A DNA stretch of 64,000 bases. Origin: JANSWP01 sp041941305. GTDB lineage: Bacteria; Bacteroidota; Bacteroidia; Chitinophagales; Saprospiraceae. The stretch lies in assembly GCA_041941305.1 (NCBI GenBank), contig JBGTQJ010000043.1, positions 1 through 64,000 on the forward strand, written 5' to 3'. The position numbers and the translations under genes are program-made. Positions 48,242 to 56,817 of the stretch are shown here, in pieces (the stretch's first letter is position 1; every line of letters starts with the position of its first letter). Under the pieces are notes generated by a model that saw only the letters and a list, made by a program, of their open reading frames with translations, was not told where the DNA came from and ran no database searches.

Positions 48242-48388
48242 GAGTATGTTTAAAATTTTTACAAACTGAAAATCAAGAGCTTATGGTTTTGGCGAAGAAT
48301 TAAGGCGGGAGTTTATCGAGATAAGTGACTGCCTTATCTAAGTCCAAGTGGTGCACGTTCAGGGTAAATGAAAAATTTATACCTTGTG
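48242..48388. mobile_element. Diverged MITE copy B reaching into the BLUF cyclase 5' end
   Basis: The left end GAGTATGTTTAAAA and about 140 bp of following sequence align to the reverse complement of the MITE at 25133-25285 (shared words include ACTGAAAATCA, TTTATC-AGATAA-TGAC). The right terminal repeat is degenerate: AAAAATTTATAC at 48371-48382 corresponds to AAAAATTTAAACATAC. The right boundary is approximate. Degeneration suggests an old insertion. Confidence 0.6.
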
Positions 48389-48391
48389 GTA

Positions 48392-49441
48392 ATGGATCGT
48401 ATTACCTACATAAGTTCTTATAGTGAGGAACTCACGTCCGAAGACATCGAAGAAATTGGCAGAGTTTCAGTAGCAAACAACAAGAGGGACAATTTGACCG
48501 GTGTATTAATTTGCTTGAGAGGCAATTTTTACCAGATAATTGAGGGAGATAGCAAACTATTGTCCGATTGTTTCAACAGGATTCAGCAAGACCCAAGACA
48601 CAGTAATATCTTCATTCTAAATATCGAAAAGAATATTGAGGAACGTCAGTATGGTCAATGGAATATGAAAACTATTCTTCTAGAAAACAATACCAATGAC
48701 TTGATATTACCCATTCAAAACCTCTTAGATTCTTTGACTGGTACGCATCAAATCTTGGAAAAATACACTCCTGTAGAAGTTCTAGATGGAATCCAGCAGG
48801 GGTTGAATCCCGTGTATTGGAAGTTTAAGCGCGATGAATTAGTGGTTTTGTTTTCGGATCTGGTCTCTTTCACCACGATTACAGAAAAAATTAATCTGTC
48901 TGAAATGAAAATTCTTCTGGATACATTTTTCGAATTAGCATCCAATGCTATTGAAAAATCGAATGGTAGAATTACCAAATTAACCGGTGATGGTTTTATG
49001 GCTTATTACCCACTTGAAGCCGCTACATCTGCCTTGCGGGCTTCGATTGAAATTATTAAAGGACTTAAAAAGCAACGTGAGATTTCTGATTCCGCATTTC
49101 TCAGCCTTGCCTATTGTGGCATAGGACTTTCAGCGGGAATAGTAGTGAGAGGCAATATTGGTTCTACAATTAAGAAAGATTATACTATTTTGGGTGATGT
49201 CGTTAATTCTGCCTCGCGATTGGAGTCCCTGACAAGAGAAATAGGTTACTCGATACTTTTTGACCAGCGGTTTATGAAATATTATGAAGCGTCATCTGAT
49301 CTACGTATTTTGAAATTGGGTGAACATACGCTCAAGGGAAAGTCAAAAAGGCTGAAGGTATATACCGTTGAGGATCCTGATATTCTTTTTGATCGAACTC
49401 CAGAGGAAATTGCAAATGAAATAATGGCAATTCAGGTTTAG
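48392..49441 (+). CDS. BLUF-domain photoactivated adenylyl cyclase (bPAC-like)
   Basis: 349 aa from the ATG at 48392; an in-frame ATG at 48368 lies in the MITE end, and the start at 48392 aligns best with known BLUF cyclases. The BLUF domain (1-100) keeps the flavin-site Tyr6 (ITYISSY), Asn30 (NNKRDNLTG), Gln48 (FYQIIEG) and Trp90 (GQWNMKT). A linker (100-145) leads to a class III cyclase domain (about 146-340): metal Asp156 (FSDLVSFT) and Asp200 (TGDGF), purine-site Lys196 and Thr265 (the ATP-type pair), Asn272 and Arg276 (NSASRLE). Blue light should raise cAMP. It is a stand-alone gene without a visible cAMP receptor nearby. Confidence 0.92.
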   Translation: MDRITYISSYSEELTSEDIEEIGRVSVANNKRDNLTGVLICLRGNFYQIIEGDSKLLSDCFNRIQQDPRHSNIFILNIEKNIEERQYGQWNMKTILLENNTNDLILPIQNLLDSLTGTHQILEKYTPVEVLDGIQQGLNPVYWKFKRDELVVLFSDLVSFTTITEKINLSEMKILLDTFFELASNAIEKSNGRITKLTGDGFMAYYPLEAATSALRASIEIIKGLKKQREISDSAFLSLAYCGIGLSAGIVVRGNIGSTIKKDYTILGDVVNSASRLESLTREIGYSILFDQRFMKYYEASSDLRILKLGEHTLKGKSKRLKVYTVEDPDILFDRTPEEIANEIMAIQV

Positions 49442-49782
49442 ACTTTTTAGTTGATCCATTCAATCGGTAGGTCGTAAGTCAACATCACTATCCAATCTGA
49501 TAAGTTGCATTTCGAGACGAGTAGTTATCTAATTGAGCTTTTTTAATCTTATGTCTGGAGCTGAAATAAATGATGAAGAACATTCAATTACTTGCCGATA
49601 TAAAGGGTGCCAGTCTTTAGGTAAAATTTGAACCTCAGCACTGGCATCATAAAAAAAATAATTTTTTTTCTCCCCCAGAACTTAACGTTTTTATGTTATT
49701 TGTATGTTTTTAAATGATTGATTACGAGGTGCTTGTATGATATTTTTGCATACTCAATTCTAATTTTTCTTTTCATAAAATT

Positions 49783-49867
49783 TACGATTTCCAGAATTTA
49801 CGAAAATAAAATTATACGATTTTCGAACAAATTTGCTTTATAGATGTAGTTTACTACGAATTTCGTA
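49783..49867 (+). promoter_or_regulatory. Phased TACGA motifs and TACGAA-T-TTCGTA palindrome upstream of MMPL operon
   Basis: TACGA occurs at 49783, 49799 and 49815, exactly 16 bp apart, and a 13-bp perfect palindrome TACGAATTTCGTA lies at 49855-49867, 47 bp before the start codon. This looks like an operator array for a dimeric repressor (MarR or TetR type), but the protein is not known. The rest of the 472-bp gap 49442-49913 shows nothing else. Confidence 0.4.
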
Positions 49868-49913
49868 CTATTTGAATTTTGAAATAATAAAAACATCAAA
49901 ATATCACTCGTTT

Positions 49914-52286
49914 ATGCAAGAACAAAAGCAATCAGAAAACAAAAAAAACGCATTCACGGTAAAATGGGCTGAATGGGTTTTGAAAAGACGTTGGGTGGTT
50001 TTGTTTGGAACCATCATGCTGGCAATGGCAGCAGGGTATGGAGGACAATTCCTGGGTTTCAATACGGACTACCGCGCCTTTTTTGGAGACGACAATCCAC
50101 AACTGCAAGCTTTTACAGCACTACAGGAAAAGTACACGAAAGACGACAACGTATTTATTGTAATTAGCCCGGAAGATGGCGATGTTTTCAACCCAGAAAC
50201 ATTAGCTGCTGTGGAAGCATTGACAAAAGAAGCCTGGCAAACACCTTATTCTACAAGGGTGGATGCGATTACCAATTTTCAGCACACCAAAGCAGAAGGC
50301 GATGATTTGTATGTAGAAGATTTAATTGAAAATGCAGAAGAAAAAACACCGGAAGAATTGGCTTATATCAAAGAGGTAGCGGTTAATGAACCTTTACTGG
50401 TCAATCGATTGGTGAACGAAGATGGAACTTTGACAGCTGTAAATATAACTGTGCAAATTCCCGGAAAAGAACTGACGGAGAACGACGAAGTCACAGCTTT
50501 TGTTAGAAACCTGACAGATGAATTTGAAGCCAATAATCCCGGTTTGAAAACCTATTCCTCTGGGATGGTTATGCTCAACAATGCTTTTCAGGAGACTTCC
50601 CAAAATGACATGGCTACCCTGATTCCGCTCATGTTTTTGGTAATCATTTTTACGATTTGGTTAGCTACAAGAAGCCTGAGTGCTACCTTTTCAACGATAG
50701 TCATCATTATGCTATCCATCATGGCAGCCATGGGGATGGCAGGTTGGATGGGTATTAAACTAACGCCACCTTCTGCCTCAGCCCCTACAATTATCATGAC
50801 TTTGGCGATTGCGGATAGTATCCACATACTCATTTCGCTTATACAGAATATGCGTGGTGGAATGGAGAAACGAGCAGCAATCGTTGAAAGTTTGCGGCTG
50901 AATTTCATGCCGGTTTTCATTACCAGTATTACCACAGTCATTGGTTTTTTGACATTAAACTTTAGTGATACCCCTCCATTTCACGATCTTGGAAACATAA
51001 CGGCTATCGGCATGTTGGGTGCATTTTTATTTTCTGTGACCACTTTGCCGGCTTTGATGTCCTTGCTTCCCTTGAAAGTAAAAGCAGTTGCCAAATCCAA
51101 TGCAACAGGTACTGGTTTAATTGACCGATTGGCAGATTTTGTCATTGCCAACAATAAAAAGTTGCTTTGGGGATCCGCTTTCGGAATTGTACTGATTTCC
51201 TTGCTGGCACTACGCAATGATTTGAATGACGAGTTTGTTGAATACTTCAGTGAAAATGTAGAGTTCCGCACGGATACCGATTACATCAGCGACAACTTAA
51301 CGGGTATTTATAATGTCGAATTTTCTTTGGGAGCAGGTGAAAGTGGTGGCGTAAATAATCCTGAATATTTGTCAAAACTGGATGAATTTGACACCTGGCT
51401 TTACGAGCAACCTGAGGTCGTTCATGTAAATAGCTTTTCGGAAATTGCCAGCCGAATCAACAAATCCATGCATGGTGACGACCCCACTTTTTATAAAGTT
51501 CCAGAGAGTCGGGATGAAGCTGCACAGTACCTTTTGCTATATGAAATGAGCCTTCCATTTGGTTTGGATTTAAACAACCAGGTAAATGTAGACAAATCAG
51601 AAACCCGCTTTACAGTGACTACGACTAATCTATCAAGCTCCGAAATGATTGCTTTTACGGATCGTGCTGAAAACTGGCTAAGAAACCAGGCTCCGGATCA
51701 TATGTTTACGCATGGGACAAGCGCGGCGAGTATGTTCTCCCATTTGTCCAAGCGTCAAATCAGCAGTATGATGACGGGAACAGCATTTGCTATCGCGTTG
51801 ATCTCCTTCATCCTGATTTTGGCATTGAGAAGTTTCAAATATGGAATACTCAGTCTCATCCCAAATTTGACGCCTGTAACAGTAGGATTTGGTATATGGG
51901 CAATGACCTCAGGATACATCAATTCAGGTATTGCCATTGTATTTGGTATGACGCTGGGAATTATCGTCGATGACACTGTCCACTTTATTTCAAAATACCT
52001 CCGGGCAAGGCGTGAGCAAGGTAAATCACCAGAAGAAGCTGTTCGATATGCTTTCTCGACCGTAGGAAGAGCATTAATAGCTACCACCTTGGTACTCACA
52101 GCAGGGTTCCTAGTTTTAGCACAATCTGACTTTGGTATGAATTCAGGTATGGCAATGGTTTCCACCATAATCATCATCGTAGCACTGGTTATTGATTTCT
52201 TGTTATTACCAGGCTTATTGATAGCGATAGGAGGGAAGCAAGTGAAAAAAGAAGTTCAGCCTATCCCGGAATTGGTCAAGGCATAA
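49914..52286 (+). CDS. MMPL/RND superfamily exporter
   Basis: 790 aa from the ATG at 49914; an upstream in-frame ATG at 49833 overlaps the palindrome region. An N-terminal helix (about residues 25-45), a large periplasmic loop (about 50-210), five to six membrane helices (about 215-400), a second periplasmic loop and a second helix bundle (about 600-770) give the two-fold RND layout. TDYRAFFGDDNPQLQAF and GIIVDDTVHF are typical MMPL motifs. Known members export lipids or hydrophobic compounds using the proton gradient. Downstream LolA-like and barrel genes suggest a complete envelope export route. Confidence 0.9.
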   Translation: MQEQKQSENKKNAFTVKWAEWVLKRRWVVLFGTIMLAMAAGYGGQFLGFNTDYRAFFGDDNPQLQAFTALQEKYTKDDNVFIVISPEDGDVFNPETLAAVEALTKEAWQTPYSTRVDAITNFQHTKAEGDDLYVEDLIENAEEKTPEELAYIKEVAVNEPLLVNRLVNEDGTLTAVNITVQIPGKELTENDEVTAFVRNLTDEFEANNPGLKTYSSGMVMLNNAFQETSQNDMATLIPLMFLVIIFTIWLATRSLSATFSTIVIIMLSIMAAMGMAGWMGIKLTPPSASAPTIIMTLAIADSIHILISLIQNMRGGMEKRAAIVESLRLNFMPVFITSITTVIGFLTLNFSDTPPFHDLGNITAIGMLGAFLFSVTTLPALMSLLPLKVKAVAKSNATGTGLIDRLADFVIANNKKLLWGSAFGIVLISLLALRNDLNDEFVEYFSENVEFRTDTDYISDNLTGIYNVEFSLGAGESGGVNNPEYLSKLDEFDTWLYEQPEVVHVNSFSEIASRINKSMHGDDPTFYKVPESRDEAAQYLLLYEMSLPFGLDLNNQVNVDKSETRFTVTTTNLSSSEMIAFTDRAENWLRNQAPDHMFTHGTSAASMFSHLSKRQISSMMTGTAFAIALISFILILALRSFKYGILSLIPNLTPVTVGFGIWAMTSGYINSGIAIVFGMTLGIIVDDTVHFISKYLRARREQGKSPEEAVRYAFSTVGRALIATTLVLTAGFLVLAQSDFGMNSGMAMVSTIIIIVALVIDFLLLPGLLIAIGGKQVKKEVQPIPELVKA

Positions 52287-52302
52287 AAAGAATTATCTAA
52301 TG

Positions 52303-52418
52303 CCCTCGCCGCCTGTGGCGGCTCGGGAAAGAGGCTTGGAGGTAGAACACTATCGAAAGCATTTCGATAGTGTTCTACCTCCAAATCCCTCCCGTTTTCG
52401 CGGCAACGCCGCGAAAAC
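52303..52418. repeat. Three consecutive hairpins between MMPL and LolA-like genes
   Basis: Hairpin 1 (52303-52327): GCCGCC-TGT-GGCGGC with flanking CCC/GGG. Hairpin 2 (52336-52384): perfect 23-bp arms (TTGGAGGTAGAACACTATCG...), 3-nt loop. Hairpin 3 (52394-52418): GTTTTCGCGGC-AAC-GCCGCGAAAAC, 11 bp. They fill the 150-bp gap in an otherwise compact operon and may lower or stabilise downstream mRNA. Confidence 0.85.
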
Positions 52419-52436
52419 AAAACAAAATCATCAAAA

Positions 52437-53231
52437 ATGAAACTATTAAAAATCATTCTTCCAGTCTTTGTTTTTTTAAGTTTTTCAGTATCTGTTTTAA
52501 TAGCACAACCTTTTGAAAATAAGGGTTTGCTCATCGCCAAAAAAGCAGAACAAGCTGATTTGGGTTTTGAAAGCACGACTGTCAACCTGAAAATGCTTTT
52601 GCGCAATAAAAATGGTCAGGTTAGTGAGCGAAGCCTTAGCAATAAAATTTTAGAATTGACCGAAGATGGTGACAAGTCACTGATCGTTTTCAATAGCCCA
52701 AGAGATGTAAAAGGCACTGCCACTTTAACCTATACACACAAGGAAGGACCTGATGATCAATGGCTCTACCTGCCAGCTATCGCCAGGGTAAAACGCATTT
52801 CTTCCAACAATAAATCCGGACCATTTATGGGTAGCGAATTTGCCTATGAAGATTTGTCCTCTCAGGAAGTAGAAAAATACACCTACAAATATTTGCGAGC
52901 AGAGCAATTGAATGGTTCAAAAACTGAATTGGTTGAGCGGGATCCAGTAGATGAAAAATCAGGCTATACCCGGCAATTGGTTTGGTTCAATGTAGACAAA
53001 GCTTATCGAATCGAAAAAGTGGAATTCTACGACCGGAAAAATGCACTGTTGAAGACATTGTCCTATCACAATTATAAGCAGTATGAAGGAAAGCACTGGC
53101 GTGCTGGAAAAATGCATATGGTGAATCACCAAACTGGAAAGGAGACGGAACTGGTTTTTGAAAATTATGCTTTCAAAACGGGTTTGACGGAAAATGATTT
53201 TACTCAAAATAGTTTGAAGCGAGCGAAGTAA
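52437..53231 (+). CDS. Outer membrane lipoprotein-sorting (LolA-like) protein
   Basis: 264 aa. A signal peptide (about residues 1-23, ending VLIAQ) is followed by a LolA/LppX-like half-barrel (about 30-260; VNLKMLLRNKNGQVSERSL, SLIVFNSPRDVKGTATLTY, WLYLPAIARVKRISS, GSEFAYEDLS). In other bacteria this family is encoded next to MMPL exporters and is thought to carry hydrophobic cargo across the periplasm. It sits between the MMPL exporter and an outer-membrane barrel, which supports that role here. A hairpin follows its stop. Confidence 0.85.
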   Translation: MKLLKIILPVFVFLSFSVSVLIAQPFENKGLLIAKKAEQADLGFESTTVNLKMLLRNKNGQVSERSLSNKILELTEDGDKSLIVFNSPRDVKGTATLTYTHKEGPDDQWLYLPAIARVKRISSNNKSGPFMGSEFAYEDLSSQEVEKYTYKYLRAEQLNGSKTELVERDPVDEKSGYTRQLVWFNVDKAYRIEKVEFYDRKNALLKTLSYHNYKQYEGKHWRAGKMHMVNHQTGKETELVFENYAFKTGLTENDFTQNSLKRAK

Positions 53232-53237
53232 TGATTT

Positions 53238-53272
53238 AGGCTTTAGGCTGGCATTTAGCCGGCCTAAAGCCT
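53238..53272. repeat. 15-bp hairpin after the LolA-like gene
   Basis: AGGCTTTAGGCTGGC (53238-53252) pairs with GCCGGCCTAAAGCCT (53258-53272) with one G-U pair and a 5-nt loop. There is no T-run, so this is probably an mRNA-stability or partial-termination structure rather than a full terminator. Confidence 0.55.
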
Positions 53273-53303
53273 TTGCTCCCTCACTTAAAATCCATTTTAA
53301 AAA

Positions 53304-54503
53304 ATGCTAAACCACTTTTTCAAATCCCTTTTGATAGTCCTGATTTCTTCGGGAACTGCTTTTTCTCAGGAAGAGCGCAAGCTTTATTCTGAATTTGGAC
53401 TGGATGTTATGTTTGATCACCGATTTTTCCCAAAAAAAGGACTGTATCCTGGTCAGCATAAACATTACACCGGAATTGCCATCGAGCCGGAGTATTATCT
53501 GGAATGGGCTAATGGCAATCAAAGGTTCCAGTTCAAAGGATTTGCCAGATTGGATCAGGATAAGAATAGGACACATTGGGATATTCGGGAGCTTTACTGG
53601 CAAGGCATCAAAAACAATTGGGAGCTGAGCCTGGGAGCGAAAAAGGTATTTTGGGGAGTCGCGGAGTCAGCACATCTGGTAGATATTGTCAATCAAACGG
53701 ATTTTGTGGAAAGCTTTGATGGAGAACAGAAATTGGGGCAACCAATGGCACAATTGAGTTATGCTGGGAACTTTGGTACGCTTGATTTCTTTGTGATGCC
53801 TTTTTTTAGAAAGCGACAATTTCCAGGGGAAGAAGGTCGGTTACGAACGCCTTTTCTGATAGAAAAAGACGATATCCAATTTGAAACAGATGCCGAAGAA
53901 TGGCACCCGGATTTTGCGTTTCGATGGTCTAATTCCTTGAGTGTCTTTGATCTGGGACTGAGTTATTTCTATGGCAATGGAAGAGAACCTTTGTTTGAAT
54001 GGAATCCCGATAACAATGTTTTTGATCTCTACTATCCACTCAGTCATCAAATAGGATTGGACTTCCAGGCGATTACAGGTGCCTGGATTTGGAAATTCGA
54101 AAGCATATACCGAGACAATGACTTTCAAAATATGTTCGCCCTGGCTGCTGGTTTTGAATATACCTTTTCCAATATTAAAGACAGTGGCATCGATGTAGGG
54201 GTCATTGGAGAATATTTATTCGACAATCGCGATGAATTGGCACTAAGTGGTTTGGACAATGATCTATTTGTTGGAAGCCGGCTCGCTTTCAATGATGTCC
54301 AAAGTACCGAGATTCTCTTTGGTGGAATTTTGGACTTGAACAAAAGCAGTAAATTATTGAGCCTGGAAGCCAGTCGAAGATTTGGGGAAAGCTGGAAAGT
54401 AGAATTAGAAACTCGTTTTTTGATAGATATAGCTGAAGAAGAATTCTTGTATTTCCTCCGAAATGACAGCTTTTTACAATTTCGATTGGTCAAGTTCTTT
54501 TAG
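53304..54503 (+). CDS. Outer-membrane beta-barrel protein, third gene of the MMPL operon
   Basis: 399 aa. A signal peptide (about residues 8-21, LLIVLISSGTAFSQ) precedes alternating strands ending FLQFRLVKFF, an aromatic barrel C-terminus. The segment LSLGAKKVFWGVAESAHLVDIVNQTDFV resembles the porin-like DUF1302 family, often encoded with RND exporters and LolA/DUF1329-like proteins. It may be the outer-membrane exit or acceptor of that system. This is inferred from order and fold. Confidence 0.7.
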   Translation: MLNHFFKSLLIVLISSGTAFSQEERKLYSEFGLDVMFDHRFFPKKGLYPGQHKHYTGIAIEPEYYLEWANGNQRFQFKGFARLDQDKNRTHWDIRELYWQGIKNNWELSLGAKKVFWGVAESAHLVDIVNQTDFVESFDGEQKLGQPMAQLSYAGNFGTLDFFVMPFFRKRQFPGEEGRLRTPFLIEKDDIQFETDAEEWHPDFAFRWSNSLSVFDLGLSYFYGNGREPLFEWNPDNNVFDLYYPLSHQIGLDFQAITGAWIWKFESIYRDNDFQNMFALAAGFEYTFSNIKDSGIDVGVIGEYLFDNRDELALSGLDNDLFVGSRLAFNDVQSTEILFGGILDLNKSSKLLSLEASRRFGESWKVELETRFLIDIAEEEFLYFLRNDSFLQFRLVKFF

Positions 54504-54615
54504 CTTCCAAAAAAGAACTTGAGATGGCAATAGCCGCCGCATGTTCTTAAAATATTTTCGTTTTTTTGTTGCTGTTCTAAAAAAAACATCAGACAGCACC
54601 TTCAAAAACGAAAAA

Positions 54616-56718
54616 ATGGCGGAAACACCATCCTTTCAGCATGTCGATTACCTCTGGGATGACGCAAAAGCAAAATCTTTGGGCGATGACCAAATTGCCC
54701 TATTCCTTTACCGTTCCAACCTTCTTGGAGCAGATCTTCGAATTACCAATTTTGGCGGTGGAAATACTTCCTGTAAAACGATTGAAAAAGACCCATTGAC
54801 AGGTGAAGACGCTGAAGTGATGTGGGTCAAAGGATCCGGAGGAGATATTGGAACGCTTACCAGGGAAGGCATTGCAGGACTTTATGTCAATCGTTTGCAC
54901 AATCTCAAAAATGTTTATCGAGGGCTGGCATTTGAAGATGAAATCGTTCCCCTTTACTACCATTGTTTGTACGATTTGGATAGCCGGGCTCCTTCCATTG
55001 ATACTGCTTTGCATGGTTTATTGCCTTTTAAGCATATCGACCATTTGCATCCAGATGCATTAATTGGAGTAGCTGCCGCTAAAGGGAGTAAAGAAATCAC
55101 CAAAGAAATATGGAGAGATACAATGGGTTGGGTACCCTGGCAACGTCCCGGCTTTGATTTGGGCTTGCAGTTGGAAAAATGCTTGAATGACAATCCAGGT
55201 ATCCGGGGAATTGTTTTGGGTGGTCATGGACTATTTACCTGGGGAGACACTGCTTATGAATGTTATTTAAATAGCCTGGAAGTTATCGAAACTGCAGCAA
55301 AATTTATCGAGGAAAGAGTGGGGAACAAAAGGGCTGTTTTTGGTGGAATGAAAATAGAAAGTCTTTCAGCCGAAGCGCGAAAAAAACAAGCCGCACAACT
55401 TGCTCCAATTCTAAGGGGTTTGTGTTCCAGCCACAAAAGGATGATAGGACATTTTACAGATGATAAGCGGGTTTTGGAATTTATCAATAGTCAGGATCTG
55501 GAAAAACTGGCGCCATTGGGCACTTCCTGCCCCGATCATTTTTTGAGAACAAAAATCAAACCTTTGGTATTGAATTTAGCCTCCGGAGCAGATTTGTCTG
55601 ATAGTCAGGAAGTAAAAAAACGTATTGAGCCACTTTTTAAACAGTACCGGGAAGATTATTCTGAATATTACGAAAGCTGCAAATATCCCAATAGTCCTGC
55701 CATTCGTGACCCCAATCCTGTGGTCATTCTCTATCCCGGAGTAGGCATGTTTACGTTCGCCAAAAATAAGCAGACTGCCAGGGTTGCTGCTGAGTTTTAC
55801 ATCAATGCAATAAATGTGATGCGGGGTGCGGAAGCCATTTCAGAATACACAGCATTACCGCGTCAGGAGGCTTTCAATATCGAATATTGGTTACTGGAGG
55901 AAGCAAAACTGCAACGACAGCCACCAGAAAAACCGCTATCTAGAAGCGTTGCCCTTATTACAGGAGCAGGAGGGGGGATTGGAAAAGCCATTGCAGAAAA
56001 ATTGGCTGCTGAAGGTGCCAATGTGGTTTTGACAGATCTAATCGAAGATCGTTTGAAAGCAGCCAATACAAGTTTCAAAAGAGATACTTCCACCTATGCA
56101 ATCTGTGATGTTTCTGATCCTGATTCGATTGAGCAGGCTTATGAAACTGCATGTTTGGAATTTGGAGGTGTAGATATCATTATCCACAGTGCAGGGCTTG
56201 CCATTTCAAAACCTTTGACAGAAATGGAATCCAAAGATTGGGACATTTTACAGGATGTGATGGTTAAAGGGCAATTCAATTTGGCAAAAGCTGGGGTGGA
56301 CATTCTCAGAAAACAAGGATTTGGAGGAGATATCGTAAATATTGCAAGCAAAAATGGCTTGGTGTCTGGACCCAACAATGTGGGATATGGCACAGCCAAA
56401 GCCGCTCAGCAACATATGACGCGTTTGCTGGCAGCAGAATTGGGCAAGGAAAAAATTCGAGTGAATACCGTCAATCCAGATGGCGTAATTATTGGAAGCA
56501 AAATATGGGAAGGAGGCTGGGCCGAAGGACGAGCTAAAGCTTATGGAATTACCGTAGAAGAATTGCCAGCCTTTTATGCCAAACGCAATTTGATGAATGA
56601 AATCATTAGACCTGAAGATGTCGCAAATGCGGTATTTGCACTGGTTTCAATTTTGGATAAAACTACAGGGAATATGATCAATGTGGATGGTGGAATGGCG
56701 AGTGCATTTGTGAGGTGA
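54616..56718 (+). CDS. Bifunctional class II aldolase / short-chain dehydrogenase (rhamnulose-1-phosphate aldolase/lactaldehyde dehydrogenase type)
   Basis: 700 aa from the ATG at 54616 (MAETPSFQHVDYLW); the frame is open back to 54541. The N-terminal class II aldolase (about 20-430) has NFGGGNTSCK, metal-binding HLHPDA and GGHGLFTWGDT. The C-terminal SDR (about 440-700) shows TGAGGGIG (from T449), catalytic Tyr591 and Lys595 (YGTAK), and NVDGGMAS. Known fusions of this length act on rhamnulose-1-phosphate or related sugars, making lactaldehyde and reducing or oxidising it. The substrate is inferred; no rhamnose kinase or isomerase gene is in view. Confidence 0.88.
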   Translation: MAETPSFQHVDYLWDDAKAKSLGDDQIALFLYRSNLLGADLRITNFGGGNTSCKTIEKDPLTGEDAEVMWVKGSGGDIGTLTREGIAGLYVNRLHNLKNVYRGLAFEDEIVPLYYHCLYDLDSRAPSIDTALHGLLPFKHIDHLHPDALIGVAAAKGSKEITKEIWRDTMGWVPWQRPGFDLGLQLEKCLNDNPGIRGIVLGGHGLFTWGDTAYECYLNSLEVIETAAKFIEERVGNKRAVFGGMKIESLSAEARKKQAAQLAPILRGLCSSHKRMIGHFTDDKRVLEFINSQDLEKLAPLGTSCPDHFLRTKIKPLVLNLASGADLSDSQEVKKRIEPLFKQYREDYSEYYESCKYPNSPAIRDPNPVVILYPGVGMFTFAKNKQTARVAAEFYINAINVMRGAEAISEYTALPRQEAFNIEYWLLEEAKLQRQPPEKPLSRSVALITGAGGGIGKAIAEKLAAEGANVVLTDLIEDRLKAANTSFKRDTSTYAICDVSDPDSIEQAYETACLEFGGVDIIIHSAGLAISKPLTEMESKDWDILQDVMVKGQFNLAKAGVDILRKQGFGGDIVNIASKNGLVSGPNNVGYGTAKAAQQHMTRLLAAELGKEKIRVNTVNPDGVIIGSKIWEGGWAEGRAKAYGITVEELPAFYAKRNLMNEIIRPEDVANAVFALVSILDKTTGNMINVDGGMASAFVR

Positions 56719-56727
56719 TTTTGTTTT

Positions 56728-56782
56728 TTAGATGTCAGACCGCGTTGTACGGCAAATACGTACAACGCGGTCTGACATCTAA
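56728..56782. repeat. Perfect 24-bp inverted repeat, 7-nt loop
   Basis: 56728-56751 (TTAGATGTCAGACCGCGTTG...) is exactly complementary to 56759-56782. It lies just after the aldolase/SDR stop and before the PBP4-type gene. A T-run precedes rather than follows it on the + strand, so it could end transcription on either strand, or be a palindromic intergenic element. Confidence 0.8.
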
Positions 56783-56817
56783 TAGTTATTTTAACCAGTT
56801 TTAGAAATAATGGAATT

